From Opitutus sp. GAS368 (lineage in GTDB: Bacteria; Verrucomicrobiota; Verrucomicrobiia; Opitutales; UBA953): DNA of 54,217 nt. The DNA lies in assembly GCA_943330755.2 (NCBI GenBank), contig CALQIY020000002.1, positions 1 through 54,217 of the forward strand. The letters run 5' to 3'. A program made the translations under genes and the position numbers. Positions 18,383 to 29,292 of the stretch are shown here, piece by piece. The notes beneath the pieces were generated by a model. It did no database searches and was not told where the DNA came from. It was given only the letters and a program-made list of their open reading frames with translations. Each line of letters starts with the position of its first letter. Within the stretch, counting starts at the first letter, position 1.

Positions 18383-18859
18383 TCGTCCCGTTCTGGTCCA
18401 CCGACTGTCCGGACTGCGGCCCGTGCGGTGATCATCCGCGCCGAAGCGTTGCTGGTCGTGCGGGTGCGGACGGATGAAGGTGAGTTCCTGGTGCTGCCGG
18501 GGGGCGGTCAGGAACATGGCGAAACCTTGACCGGGACCGTCCGGCGGGAGGTCTTCGAGGAACTGGGTCTGAAGGTGGAGCCACGCGGCTTGGTTTACCT
18601 TCGGGAGTATGTCGGCAAGAATCACGGGATGCACCGGATTCACGGCCGTTTTCACCAGGTCGAGGCGGTCTTCCATTGCACCTGCGACGATTTTTCGCCG
18701 ATTGGCGGCGGGCGCACCACCGATCGCCGGCAAATTGGCTTCGAGTGGATTCCCTTGGAAAAACTGGCCGATTACCCCCTTTCCCCGCAGGGATTGGGGG
18801 CGATTATCAAGCAGTCCCTCCAGGACGGCTCCGCCCGCTATCTGGGGGATGTGCACTGA
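18368..18859 (+). CDS. NUDIX hydrolase (true start may be downstream, e.g. near 18428)
   Basis: LPGGGQEHGETLTGTVRREVFEELGL = NUDIX box. Confidence 0.85.
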   Translation: MASSSSSRSGPPTVRTAARAVIIRAEALLVVRVRTDEGEFLVLPGGGQEHGETLTGTVRREVFEELGLKVEPRGLVYLREYVGKNHGMHRIHGRFHQVEAVFHCTCDDFSPIGGGRTTDRRQIGFEWIPLEKLADYPLSPQGLGAIIKQSLQDGSARYLGDVH

Positions 18860-18908
18860 AGGCTTGCCAGCCGCCATTCCGTTCCCTTTGTTCAACTTCC
18901 GCTTTTTT

Positions 18909-18985
18909 GGGGGTATAGCTCAGTTGGTTAGAGCGCCTGCATGACACGCAGGAGGTCGAAGATTCGAGTTCTTCTACTCCCACCA
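18909..18985 (+). tRNA. tRNA-Val (GAC), CCA encoded
   Basis: GGGGGTA/TACTCCC acceptor, CCTGC-ATGACAC-GCAGG anticodon arm. Confidence 0.96.
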
Positions 18986-18992
18986 CTTTAAA

Positions 18993-20442
<1,450 letters not shown>

Positions 20443-20462
20443 CCCTTCGCGCCTGCGTTCAC

Positions 20463-20497
20463 TTCAAGGGCCGCCCGGATGGGCGGCCCTTTTTGTT
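20463..20497 (+). terminator. Intrinsic terminator after eno
   Basis: GGGCCGCCC-GGAT-GGGCGGCCC then TTTTTG. Confidence 0.9.
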
Positions 20498-20551
20498 GGC
20501 TTGGTTCGTGGAACCCCGCGCGCCCGTGGCGCGGGGCTGGCAGGCAAGGGC

Positions 20552-20588
20552 TTGCCGTTCGTCGGCTGGGCGCTAGCGTGGCGGGGTG
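20552..20588 (+). promoter_or_regulatory. Candidate promoter TTGCCG-N16-TAGCGT positioned for a leaderless GTG
   Basis: -35-like element 34 nt upstream of GTG 20586; -10-like element ends 6 nt before GTG. Confidence 0.4.
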
Positions 20589-21509
20589 CTTCGCCCCTTT
20601 GCACTTTGTTTCTTCGCCCTCGTGGCCGTGGCCGCCGAGCCAGCGGCCGAACGGCTGTTCGTCTTGGGCGATTGGGGTTGGGCCGATCCGGAGCTGGAGC
20701 GGCAGTACCCGCTCGTCCGTCAAAACGCCGACCTGCAGCGGGCGGTCGCCAAGGCGATGGCCGCCCAGGCGGCGCAGGAGCCGATTTCGGCGGTCCTGAC
20801 CACGGGCGACAACTTCTATCCCAGCGGGGTGAAGTCGGCCACCGACCCGCGCTGGTCCACCTCCTTCGAACAGGTCTACGCCGCCCCCGCGCTGCAGGTG
20901 CCCTGGATCGCTTCGCTCGGCAACCACGACCACGACCATGAGAACTCGGCGCAGGCCGAAATCGATTACGCGGCAAAATCCAAAGGTCGCTGGATCATGC
21001 CGGCCCGCTACTACGCGCACCATCTCCCCGCCCAGGATATCCGCGTGATCGTGCTCGACGCTTGCTCCCTGAGCCCGCTCTGGAATCGACGGTATTTCAG
21101 CGCCGAGGCCGAGCGCGCCACCGCGGCCCAATGGGCGTGGGCGGAAGCCGAACTGGCTAAGCCCGCCCGTTGGAAGGTCGTCGTGGGCCATCTGCCGATC
21201 CGCAGCCAAGGCGTCCATTCCACCGAGCCCGAATACATCCGCCGGCTGACCCCCTTGCTCGAGCAGCACCGCGTCCAGCTTTACCTGAACGGGCATAACC
21301 ACCACGCCGAACTCGTGAAGGCGAAGGGCGTGGCTTACGTCACCTGCGGCAATGGCTCCGACCTCTATCCGACCGGGTCCGGCCAAGGGTCCGAGTTCAT
21401 CGGCGCCTATCCCGGCTTCACGGCCTTGGACTTCGGGCGCGAGGAGTTGGTCATCCGCTTCTTTGACGCCGAGGGGAAGGTGCGGCACCGGTCGGTCCAG
21501 CCCCGCTGA
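20586..21509 (+). CDS. Metallophosphoesterase (purple-acid-phosphatase-like), secreted
   Basis: FVLGDWGWADPE, TTGDNFYPSG, SLGNHDHDHEN, VVGHLPIRS, NGHNHHAEL. Confidence 0.9.
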   Translation: MLRPFALCFFALVAVAAEPAAERLFVLGDWGWADPELERQYPLVRQNADLQRAVAKAMAAQAAQEPISAVLTTGDNFYPSGVKSATDPRWSTSFEQVYAAPALQVPWIASLGNHDHDHENSAQAEIDYAAKSKGRWIMPARYYAHHLPAQDIRVIVLDACSLSPLWNRRYFSAEAERATAAQWAWAEAELAKPARWKVVVGHLPIRSQGVHSTEPEYIRRLTPLLEQHRVQLYLNGHNHHAELVKAKGVAYVTCGNGSDLYPTGSGQGSEFIGAYPGFTALDFGREELVIRFFDAEGKVRHRSVQPR

Positions 21510-21519
21510 GGGCCCTGCG

Positions 21520-21556
21520 TTGACCTGCCCGCAATTGCGGCTAAACCCAACGCGTG
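21520..21556 (+). promoter_or_regulatory. Candidate promoter TTGACC-N16-TAAACC with CCGCAATTGCGG palindrome in spacer
   Basis: -35-like element 34 nt upstream of GTG 21554; perfect 12-bp palindrome at 21529-21540. Confidence 0.45.
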
Positions 21557-22750
21557 ACTCCTTACCTGCAGCAGCGTCGCCCGGAACTCCTGAAGGCCTA
21601 TCGCGATGGGCTCCTGCAGGATGTCATCCCTTTCTGGCTGAAGCACGGCTTGGACCGCGTCAACGGCGGCATCTACACCGCGCTTGGTCGTCATGGCGAA
21701 CTGCTCGATTCGGATAAGTCCGTTTGGTTCCAGGGGCGCGCGGCTTGGACGTTTGCGAACCTCTACAACACCGTGGAGCCCCGGCCCGAATGGCTGGAGG
21801 CCGCCTTATCCTGCGGCAATTTCCTGCACGAGCGCTGCCCTGACCTGACCGGCAAGCTGCATTTCACCGTGACCGCCGAGGGCGACCCCCTGCGCATGCG
21901 CCGCTACGTCTTCAGCGAATGCTTCGCGGCCATCGCCTACGCGGCGCTTTTCCATGCCACCGGCCAAGCCCAGTGGAAGGAGCGGTCCATCGCGGCCTTT
22001 GACCTCTTCCTTAAGTTCAACCGCGAGCCGGGCCATATCGCCCCCAAGACCTCGCCGGAAACGCGTCCGATGAAGGGCCTCTCGCCGCTGATGATGACGT
22101 TGGTGACGGCCCAGGACATGCGCGCCGACCTCGGCGATGTTTGCGTGCGCGGCAAGACACTGACGCAGTGGGCGGCTGAGGCGATCGCCGAGATCCGCGC
22201 GGATTTCGTGAAGCCGGAGCTGAAGGCGGTCATGGAAGTCGTGGGACCCAATGGTGAAATCTATGATCACTTCGACGGTCGGCTCCTCAATCCCGGCCAT
22301 TCGATCGAAGCGGCTTGGTTTATCCTTCGCGAGGCCCGCCACCTCGGCGATGCGTCCATGCAGCGGCTCGGCCTCGACATGCTCGACTGGATGTGGGCCC
22401 GCGGCTGGGATCGCGAGCACGGCGGCATTCTTTACTTCGTGGACCTCTACGGGAAGCCGATCCAGGAATATTGGCACTTCATGAAGTTCTGGTGGCCACA
22501 CAACGAAGCGATCATCGCGACGCTCATGGCCCACGTGATGACCGGCGACCCCAAGTATGCCGAGATGCACCGCCAGGTGCATGATTGGTCCTATGCGCAT
22601 TTCCCCGACCCCGTGGGCGGTGAATGGTACGGCTACCTCGACCGCTCCGGCCGTCCGACGACCGAGCTTAAGGGGAACATGTGGAAGGGCCCTTTCCATA
22701 TGCCGCGCCAGAAGCTGGTGTGCTGGCAGCTCCTGGAGGGCTTGAGCTGA
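21554..22750 (+). CDS. N-acylglucosamine 2-epimerase (AGE/RenBP family)
   Basis: NGGIYTALGRHGELLDSDKSVWFQGRAAWTFANLYN; NPGHSIEAAWFILREA; KFWWPHNEAIIATLMA; KGNMWKGPFHMPR. Confidence 0.92.
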   Translation: MTPYLQQRRPELLKAYRDGLLQDVIPFWLKHGLDRVNGGIYTALGRHGELLDSDKSVWFQGRAAWTFANLYNTVEPRPEWLEAALSCGNFLHERCPDLTGKLHFTVTAEGDPLRMRRYVFSECFAAIAYAALFHATGQAQWKERSIAAFDLFLKFNREPGHIAPKTSPETRPMKGLSPLMMTLVTAQDMRADLGDVCVRGKTLTQWAAEAIAEIRADFVKPELKAVMEVVGPNGEIYDHFDGRLLNPGHSIEAAWFILREARHLGDASMQRLGLDMLDWMWARGWDREHGGILYFVDLYGKPIQEYWHFMKFWWPHNEAIIATLMAHVMTGDPKYAEMHRQVHDWSYAHFPDPVGGEWYGYLDRSGRPTTELKGNMWKGPFHMPRQKLVCWQLLEGLS

Positions 22751-22754
22751 ACCC

Positions 22755-23471
22755 ATGCTCGGCCGATCGCTATCGACGCCCGACGACGGGCACCTCCCCT
22801 GCGTCGAGTGCGACCGGGGGATTCCGCGCACGCGCTTCGTGGACGGTAAGGTCACTTGTCCTTGGTGCCAGACGTTGCAGGACGACGCCGGTGGGCAGGT
22901 GGTCGTGAGTCCTTTGCCGGTCGGGGCCACGCACCCGAAGGTCACCCAGCGCATGGAAGGGGCCGAACAGGTCTACGTCACGCGACAGGGTTCGTGGTTC
23001 GGTTGGTTCTGGCTGGCCTTCACGACGCTGCATTGCGGGTTCATGTTCTACGGCCTCGCCCAAGGTACGGTCCGGGTGAACGGTCAGGTCGTCACCCACC
23101 CGAGTGTCTGGCACTTCCTCGGGCTCGCGGCGTTCTACTCGATTTTCTTCGCCGTCGGCTTCGCCTTCACCCTTAGCCGCTACACCGTTCGGTTGTCCGA
23201 CAACCTGGCGATCGTGCGCTACCGCCTCTTCCCGTTCGTCGGTTGGACTTGGCGCCTGGCGGTCGGCGAGACCATCCGCGTCGCGTTGGCCTACCGCGGC
23301 GCCCGCGAGAACAACAACGCGGTGAATGCCGTCGTGCTGGTGTCCGACGGTCAGGAGATCAGTTTCGGCTCCTTCTTGGCCAAGGACGTGAAGGCGTACC
23401 TCGCGTCGGCGATCGACGCTTTCTATAACGGCGCCGCAGGTGAGTCGGCGGACTTCATTCCGAGACCCTGA
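22755..23471 (+). CDS. Hypothetical membrane protein with N-terminal CxxC...CxxC zinc-ribbon-like motif
   Basis: CVECDRGIPRTRFVDGKVTCPWCQ plus two hydrophobic segments. Confidence 0.75.
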   Translation: MLGRSLSTPDDGHLPCVECDRGIPRTRFVDGKVTCPWCQTLQDDAGGQVVVSPLPVGATHPKVTQRMEGAEQVYVTRQGSWFGWFWLAFTTLHCGFMFYGLAQGTVRVNGQVVTHPSVWHFLGLAAFYSIFFAVGFAFTLSRYTVRLSDNLAIVRYRLFPFVGWTWRLAVGETIRVALAYRGARENNNAVNAVVLVSDGQEISFGSFLAKDVKAYLASAIDAFYNGAAGESADFIPRP

Positions 23472-24972
23472 GCACGAACGGTCCGGCGGGAAGGCCGGCG
23501 GCATTGCGGAGGGCCGCGGCCGCGTTCATGTGCCAAGCGTAGCGGACCTCCGCGACCGGCCCTTCGGCCGCGATGATCAGCGCGTCGCCTTCCACCCGCA
23601 CCCCGCGGGAGGGTGCGAACTCGGTCCGGCCCGTCAGGCGGGCTTCGACCAGCGGTGGCGTCGGGCCCGCCAGCGTCAGACCTTCGGCTGAGCGGAAACG
23701 GACGCGAACGGTTTTCCCCGCTTGCCGGGCGTCGAGCGCCACGGGACCTTCGGCGGTGAGGTCCTTGCGGCCATAGAGGTCGCGAAGCGCCAGCGCGGCC
23801 AAGCGTTCACCCACGGCGCGTTTATTGCGTGGGTGGACATCCTTGGGCGTGCCGACGTCGAGCGCGACGGCCATGCCGCTATTGGTAATCTCTGTCGTCA
23901 GTTGACGTTGGACCTCGCGGAACTCCGGCCAGAATTGGCGAGCGGGTTCATGGATGGCGGGTAACTGGACCCAATAGAAGGGGAGGTTGGGTTGCTGCCA
24001 ACGCTTGCGCCAGTCGGCCACGAGGAGTTGCATCAAGGCGCCGTATTCGCCGATGTCCGCCTGACGGATCGCGTTGCTTTCACCCTGATACCAGAGAACG
24101 CCTTTGATCGCGAAGTCGGTGGCTTGGGCGGGTCCCGCGGCCCAGGCGAAGCCGGGTTTGAAGCCGTGGTTGGGACCGCCATCGTCGCCGGGCGCTTCCT
24201 GGGCGGCGCCGATCTGCTGCCGCCCGCGGAGGCGGACGAAACTGCCTTCGAGGCTTTCGTTCTCCAGCCAGTTGCCGGCGATTTTCTTTCGGAAGGCCGC
24301 ATCGCCCGCCAAGGCTTCGCGGCTGATGAAGGCTTCGATGGGGGCGCCCCCCACTGCATAATTGACGATCCCCACGGGCACGCCCGCTTCCGCTGCGACG
24401 CGCTTGGCGAAGTAGTAACCGACCGCGCTCAGCGGGGCGGCGCTCTTCGGGGTACAGGTTTCCCAGCGGCCGGAGTAGAAGTGGGCGACCGTCATTTGAG
24501 CGACGGTCGCCGCATCCAGCGGTGCCGCGTAGCGGTACTGTCCGGCGAAGCTATGGTTGCGTAACCTGACCAAGGCCAGGTTGGCCTGGGGGAGTTCCGC
24601 TTTGGCGTCAGCATCACGACTCAACGGGAACTCCATGTTGGATTGTCCCGCGCAAACCCAGATATCCCCGACGAGCACGTTGCCGATGGTCACGGTCTGT
24701 CCGCGCTCCTCGACGGCGAGGGTGGTGGGTTGGACGTTGGCGCCACGCGGCGGGAGGACCACGGACCACCGCCCGGACGGCGTCACCGCCACGGTGGAGG
24801 TTTCCGCGCCGAGATGGACCGCGATCTTACCGCCGGGTGTGGCCGTGCCCGTGATGCGGATGGGCTGGTCGCGCTGCAGGACCATGCCATCGCCGAACCA
24901 AGGGTGCAGTTCAGCCGCGGCCGCGAGGCTGGCCCAAAGGCATAGCCCTAGGCTCAGCGTCGAATGGTTCAC
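23455..24972 (-). CDS. Sialate O-acetylesterase (SASA family)
   Basis: VCAGQSNMEFPLSRD; GVLWYQGESNAIRQADIGEYGALMQLLVADWRKRW; GTG start overlapping upstream stop (GTGA). Confidence 0.92.
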   Translation of the reverse strand: MNHSTLSLGLCLWASLAAAAELHPWFGDGMVLQRDQPIRITGTATPGGKIAVHLGAETSTVAVTPSGRWSVVLPPRGANVQPTTLAVEERGQTVTIGNVLVGDIWVCAGQSNMEFPLSRDADAKAELPQANLALVRLRNHSFAGQYRYAAPLDAATVAQMTVAHFYSGRWETCTPKSAAPLSAVGYYFAKRVAAEAGVPVGIVNYAVGGAPIEAFISREALAGDAAFRKKIAGNWLENESLEGSFVRLRGRQQIGAAQEAPGDDGGPNHGFKPGFAWAAGPAQATDFAIKGVLWYQGESNAIRQADIGEYGALMQLLVADWRKRWQQPNLPFYWVQLPAIHEPARQFWPEFREVQRQLTTEITNSGMAVALDVGTPKDVHPRNKRAVGERLAALALRDLYGRKDLTAEGPVALDARQAGKTVRVRFRSAEGLTLAGPTPPLVEARLTGRTEFAPSRGVRVEGDALIIAAEGPVAEVRYAWHMNAAAALRNAAGLPAGPFVLRVSE

Positions 24973-26084
24973 TTGCCCTCCAGGTTGGTGCCCGAGATGG
25001 CGCGATAGAGGACGATCGTATTGCTGGCGGGCTCGTAGAGCACGCCGATGTCCTTGCCGACCTGCGCCATGGAACTGTACGCGAAGGGCCCGGGGAAGAG
25101 CAGGGTCGATTCAGCCCAAGACTTGCCGCCATCCATGGAGCGACGGAGCGTGCCGTTCGCGCGGCCTTTGCCGACTGGGTTCAGGAAGAAGATGGCCGTC
25201 TGGCCGCTGGTCGGGGCGGAGAGCAGGGAGCCTTGGCACACCGGCTCGGGTAGGGTGGCGTCTTCCGTGGCCTTGGCCCACGTCGCACCGCCATCCTGGG
25301 ACCAGGATACCTTGCGCAAGGGTGCGCCCGAGCGCCAGCGACGCGAATTCAGGTAGAGCGAACCATCCGCGGTCTCGGCGACCTGCACCTCGTTGAGTTG
25401 CATGCCTTCCTGCGGCACTTCAGCGCTGCGTTGCCAGGTCTTGCCCGCGTCATCGCTGAAGGCGACCCAGTTCACGAAATTCCGCTGCGCGTCTTGGGAG
25501 TTGAACGGCATCACCAAGCGACCGGCGAATTTGCCTTTATGCAATTGGATGCCGATGCCGGGGCCGGAAGCACACGTGGCGGCGTTGGCGGGTTTCAATT
25601 CATTGCTCACGTCGACGGGCCGGGACCACGTCGCGCCGTCGTCGTCCGACGTCACGAACTTCAGGCGGTTGCCCTTAGGGTCTTTCGGGCCGACCGGGAG
25701 GCCGCCGAACTCCTTGCCGCCGGCCGGGAAGGTTTGGAAGAAGAGGAAGACGCGGCCGCTCTTGGCGTCCTGGACGAGGCAGGGGTTGTTGCAGCTGTCA
25801 TCGCCCTGTTCATAGGCGATGGTCGGCTTGGACCAGGTCTTGCCTTGGTCCTTGGAGAGCGCGACGAGCAGGTCGTTGCCCGCTTGATCGGTGGCCTTAT
25901 CGCGGCCTTCGGCGATGGCGATGAGCGTCCCTTTGCCCGTCATCAGCAGCGCGGGGATCCGGACGGAGGCGTGCGGGATGTTCTTCTTCGCCTCAAAAAC
26001 CGCCACCGCGGGGGTTTCGGAGGGCTTGGGCGCTGCGGTGAGGCAGGCCGGGAGGAGGAGGCAGAGCGCGATTAGTCTTTCCAT
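24969..26084 (-). CDS. Sialidase (BNR-repeat exo-alpha-sialidase)
   Basis: SVRIPALLMTGKGTLIAIAEGR (FRIP-like); SKDQGKTW, SDDDGATW, SDDAGKTW, SQDGGATW, SMDGGKSW Asp boxes; start set at ATG 26084. Confidence 0.92.
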   Translation of the reverse strand: MERLIALCLLLPACLTAAPKPSETPAVAVFEAKKNIPHASVRIPALLMTGKGTLIAIAEGRDKATDQAGNDLLVALSKDQGKTWSKPTIAYEQGDDSCNNPCLVQDAKSGRVFLFFQTFPAGGKEFGGLPVGPKDPKGNRLKFVTSDDDGATWSRPVDVSNELKPANAATCASGPGIGIQLHKGKFAGRLVMPFNSQDAQRNFVNWVAFSDDAGKTWQRSAEVPQEGMQLNEVQVAETADGSLYLNSRRWRSGAPLRKVSWSQDGGATWAKATEDATLPEPVCQGSLLSAPTSGQTAIFFLNPVGKGRANGTLRRSMDGGKSWAESTLLFPGPFAYSSMAQVGKDIGVLYEPASNTIVLYRAISGTNLEGK

Positions 26085-26986
26085 GAGAAATAGCCGATGG
26101 CTTCGAGTTCGCCGAGCATCGCTTGGATGCCGGCGGCGTCGGGGTTGGCGTTCGGTAGCCGAGCTGGGCCGACCGGGACGCCGAGGTGCGTCATCAGGGC
26201 CTTGGCGCAGCCCATGTAGCCGCGTTTGGCGACGATGCGGATGACCTGCATCATGCGGTCCTGCTCCAGCTGGCAGGTGGCGAGGTCGCCCTTGGGGAAG
26301 GCCAGCATCATCCGCTGGAGTGGGCCGGGGACGAAATTGTAGGTGCTGCCGACGCCGCCTTGGGCGCCCATCGCCAGGGATGCGAGGAAGTACTCGTCGA
26401 TGCCCCACGGCAGGTCGTATTTGCCGCCGGCGAGGCGCTTGCCGAGCAGGTAGGTGCCGAGGTCGGGGTTGGAGTATTTGACGCCCGCGAGGTTGGGGAT
26501 GCGCTGGGCGGCGAGCTTCAGGAAGTCGTCGACCGGGAAGTTGATCCCCGTGAGGGGAGGGATGTCGTAGTAGTAGAAGGGCAGTTCCGGGGCGGCCGCG
26601 GCCACCTGGGCGCAACAAGCCACCAGGTCTTCGAGGTTGCGCGGCTTGAAGTAGGAAGGCGCGATCATCGAGATGGCGCTGGCTTGATTGCGTTGGGCCT
26701 GCGCCGCGAGGGTCGCGGCGTCGGCGAGGCAGTTGGCGCCCACGTGGACGACCACCTTGATGCCGCTGGATTTCGCCACGGCGGCCCAGCGGTCACCGAG
26801 GGCGAGGCGTTCGGTGAGTTGCAGGGAAACGCTTTCGCCGGTCGTGCCGCCGATGAAGACGCGGTCGATTTTCCGGGCGAGCAGGTGCTCGGCTTGGCGT
26901 TCGACCACCGCGAGGTTCAGTGAGCCATCGGCGTGGAAGGGCGTGTGGGTGGCGGGACAGAGCCCATGGAACTTGAAGGCGGACAT
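26072..26986 (-). CDS. nanA: N-acetylneuraminate lyase / DapA superfamily aldolase
   Basis: PATHTPFHADGSLNL, GGTTGESVSLQLTERLAL, PFYYYDIPPLTGINFPV, GVKYSNPDL (Schiff-base Lys). Confidence 0.9.
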   Translation of the reverse strand: MSAFKFHGLCPATHTPFHADGSLNLAVVERQAEHLLARKIDRVFIGGTTGESVSLQLTERLALGDRWAAVAKSSGIKVVVHVGANCLADAATLAAQAQRNQASAISMIAPSYFKPRNLEDLVACCAQVAAAAPELPFYYYDIPPLTGINFPVDDFLKLAAQRIPNLAGVKYSNPDLGTYLLGKRLAGGKYDLPWGIDEYFLASLAMGAQGGVGSTYNFVPGPLQRMMLAFPKGDLATCQLEQDRMMQVIRIVAKRGYMGCAKALMTHLGVPVGPARLPNANPDAAGIQAMLGELEAIGYFSWKD

Positions 26987-26997
26987 GAGGAAAGGGT

Positions 26998-28236
26998 TTA
27001 ACGGCGCAAGGCGGCGTTAGGACGGATGCATAAGACGACGCCGACGGACAGTAAAGCAATCGCCGCGAAGGAACCGAAGATCACGTTCAACGGGATGTGG
27101 GCATCGCGCATCACGCCAAAGCCCCAATCCGCCAAGCCGCCGCAACTGATGCTGATCAGGTTCATGAATCCGTAACCGGTGGCCCGGAGCTCCGGCCGGA
27201 CCAGTTGGCAGAGGATGGGCATGTTGTTGCAGTCGAAGAAGCCCCAGCCGAGTCCGAAGAGGATGAGGAAGCAGATCGCCACGAACAACGTGCCTGCGTT
27301 GCCCACGCCGAAGAGGGCGGGCAGGAACAGCAACATGCCCAGCGCGCTGACGAAGATGCGTCCACGTTCCGTCCGGCGCATCCAGCGATCGGCCAGCCAG
27401 CCGCCGATACCGACGCCGACGAGGGAGGCGATCTGGACGTAGAGCACGGCCGATACGCCCGCCTTGCCTTGGCCGAGGCCGAACTGTTCGCGGAGGATGT
27501 CGGGCATCCAGTCCTTCACGACCCAACCCGCGAGGGCCGGCAGGGTGAAGTAGAGGACCAGGAGCAGGAAGCCGCGATTCGTGAGCAGTTCCTGGAAGGC
27601 GCTGAAGAAGCGTGGGGCGGGCTCGGCCGCCTCGGCGCGCGCGGGCGGATTGCGGAGCAGGAAGAACAGCGGAATCGCGTAGAAAATACCGACCGCCCCG
27701 CACCAGGTGAAGGCCGAGCGCCAGCCGATGGCTGGACTGTCCGCCGCGTAGCCCGCGAAGCCACCGAGGATGATGCCGACGTAGATGCCCATTTGGTGGA
27801 ACCCGACGGCGCGTGACCGGGTGGGCCCCAGGTGGAAGTCGGTGATCAGCGCCAGGGCTGCCGGGATGTAGAACGCTTCGCTGATGCCCATGAGGGCGCG
27901 CGCGGCGAGCAATTCGTGGAAGCTGTTGACGTGCCCCATGTACCAAGTCACCGCCGACCAGACGAGGAGGCTGATGCAGATGACGTTGCGACGGTTGAGT
28001 CGATCGGACAGGTATCCGCCCAGCGGGCTGAGGATGGCGTAGACCCACTTGAAGGAACCCAAGACGAGGCCCCAGTTGGCCTTGCTCCCGATGTCCGGGA
28101 TGTCGCCCATCATCGACGACTTCATCGCCGCCAGCATCTGGCGGTCGAGGTAGTTGAGCAGGGCGACCGGCACGAGCAGCGCGACGACCAGCCAAGCGGT
28201 ACGCATCGCGGTGGCGTTGGGGGCTTCGTCCTTCAT
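26998..28236 (-). CDS. MFS transporter, probable sialic acid / hexuronate-type permease
   Basis: NYLDRQMLAAMKSSMM...GGYLSDRLNRRNVICISLLVWS; sits within the nan-like operon. Confidence 0.85.
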   Translation of the reverse strand: MKDEAPNATAMRTAWLVVALLVPVALLNYLDRQMLAAMKSSMMGDIPDIGSKANWGLVLGSFKWVYAILSPLGGYLSDRLNRRNVICISLLVWSAVTWYMGHVNSFHELLAARALMGISEAFYIPAALALITDFHLGPTRSRAVGFHQMGIYVGIILGGFAGYAADSPAIGWRSAFTWCGAVGIFYAIPLFFLLRNPPARAEAAEPAPRFFSAFQELLTNRGFLLLVLYFTLPALAGWVVKDWMPDILREQFGLGQGKAGVSAVLYVQIASLVGVGIGGWLADRWMRRTERGRIFVSALGMLLFLPALFGVGNAGTLFVAICFLILFGLGWGFFDCNNMPILCQLVRPELRATGYGFMNLISISCGGLADWGFGVMRDAHIPLNVIFGSFAAIALLSVGVVLCIRPNAALRR

Positions 28237-29288
28237 CGGAGTTTCGCGGGGATGGGCCAGCGCGTGCAGGCGGGCGTGCGTACGCCCGGGCGCGTTTCGC
28301 CGCTGATGGTCACGAGGTCATCGCCCAGCCGCAGCAACGGCGCGGTCGCCACGGGGTGTGGCCATTGGTCGACGACTTGGACTTCCAGGGTTTCCGTGTC
28401 GATGGCCAAGACCTGCGTGCTCTGGCCGGGATGCGTGGCGGGTGGCTTGCCGTAGTGTTTGCCATCATCGCCGCCGACGAAGAAGAGGTGGTGCCCTGCG
28501 GCGACGCCGGGACCTGCACACGCGGCGAGCGGGGTCGGCAACGCATGGAATTTGGTGCCCTGACCGCTTGGCTTGTTGTAGACGAGCGTATCGCGGTAGT
28601 CGCGGAGCGGCTTCCCCTGGTCGGCGCTGAGCGCGCAGCCCCCGGCCCAGAGGGCGGCCCCATTTTCATCGGCGCCGACCAGCGGTAAGATGCGGGCGAA
28701 ATCCTCCTTGTCATCGGTCGACTTCCAACCGTCGGCGGGTCGGGCCAAATCCAGCACGGTCATCGTCGCGAGCGCGGCGGTGGCGGTTGGTTGCGCCGTG
28801 CCGCCGCTGACGATCAAGCGCGACCCGACGGTGAAGCAGCCGGCGTAGGCGCGGGGCTCGGCGAGTTTTGCTTCCAGCGGGATGCATTTTCCGTCGGCCG
28901 TCACCACGAGCACCGCCGAGAGATGGCCCTCGGCGTTGCAGCCGCCGGCGATGACGAGGCCGTCGCGCGCAGGCGTCGCGGCAAATGCCGCGTAGGCCGT
29001 GGGCGTGGGGAGTTGTCCGACCAGCCGCCAGGCCCACTTGCCCGCCGTTTTCTTCAGCAGGAAGACCTCCGTGTAGAAAACTTTCGTGCCACCATCCCAA
29101 GGCATCTTGCCCGGGAAGTTGCTGCCGCCGGCGGCGAGGATGACCTCTTGACCATCGGTATCCTTCAGCACGGCGGCCATCATGCCCGCGCGTCCCAGCG
29201 GATCGGGAATATCCGGCAACGGCTCGGCCGCCACGCAGCGGAGGGCCAGGCAGAGCAGGGTGAAGATGCGGAGGGCGGACAGGGGCAT
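28233..29288 (-). CDS. Kelch-type beta-propeller, NanM-like cyclically permuted mutarotase (copy 1)
   Basis: AGMMAAVLKDTDGQEVILAAGGSNFPGKMPWDGGTKVFYTEVFLLKK; GLVIAGGCNAEGHLS. Confidence 0.85.
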   Translation of the reverse strand: MPLSALRIFTLLCLALRCVAAEPLPDIPDPLGRAGMMAAVLKDTDGQEVILAAGGSNFPGKMPWDGGTKVFYTEVFLLKKTAGKWAWRLVGQLPTPTAYAAFAATPARDGLVIAGGCNAEGHLSAVLVVTADGKCIPLEAKLAEPRAYAGCFTVGSRLIVSGGTAQPTATAALATMTVLDLARPADGWKSTDDKEDFARILPLVGADENGAALWAGGCALSADQGKPLRDYRDTLVYNKPSGQGTKFHALPTPLAACAGPGVAAGHHLFFVGGDDGKHYGKPPATHPGQSTQVLAIDTETLEVQVVDQWPHPVATAPLLRLGDDLVTISGETRPGVRTPACTRWPIPAKLR

Positions 29289-29292
29289 GTCG

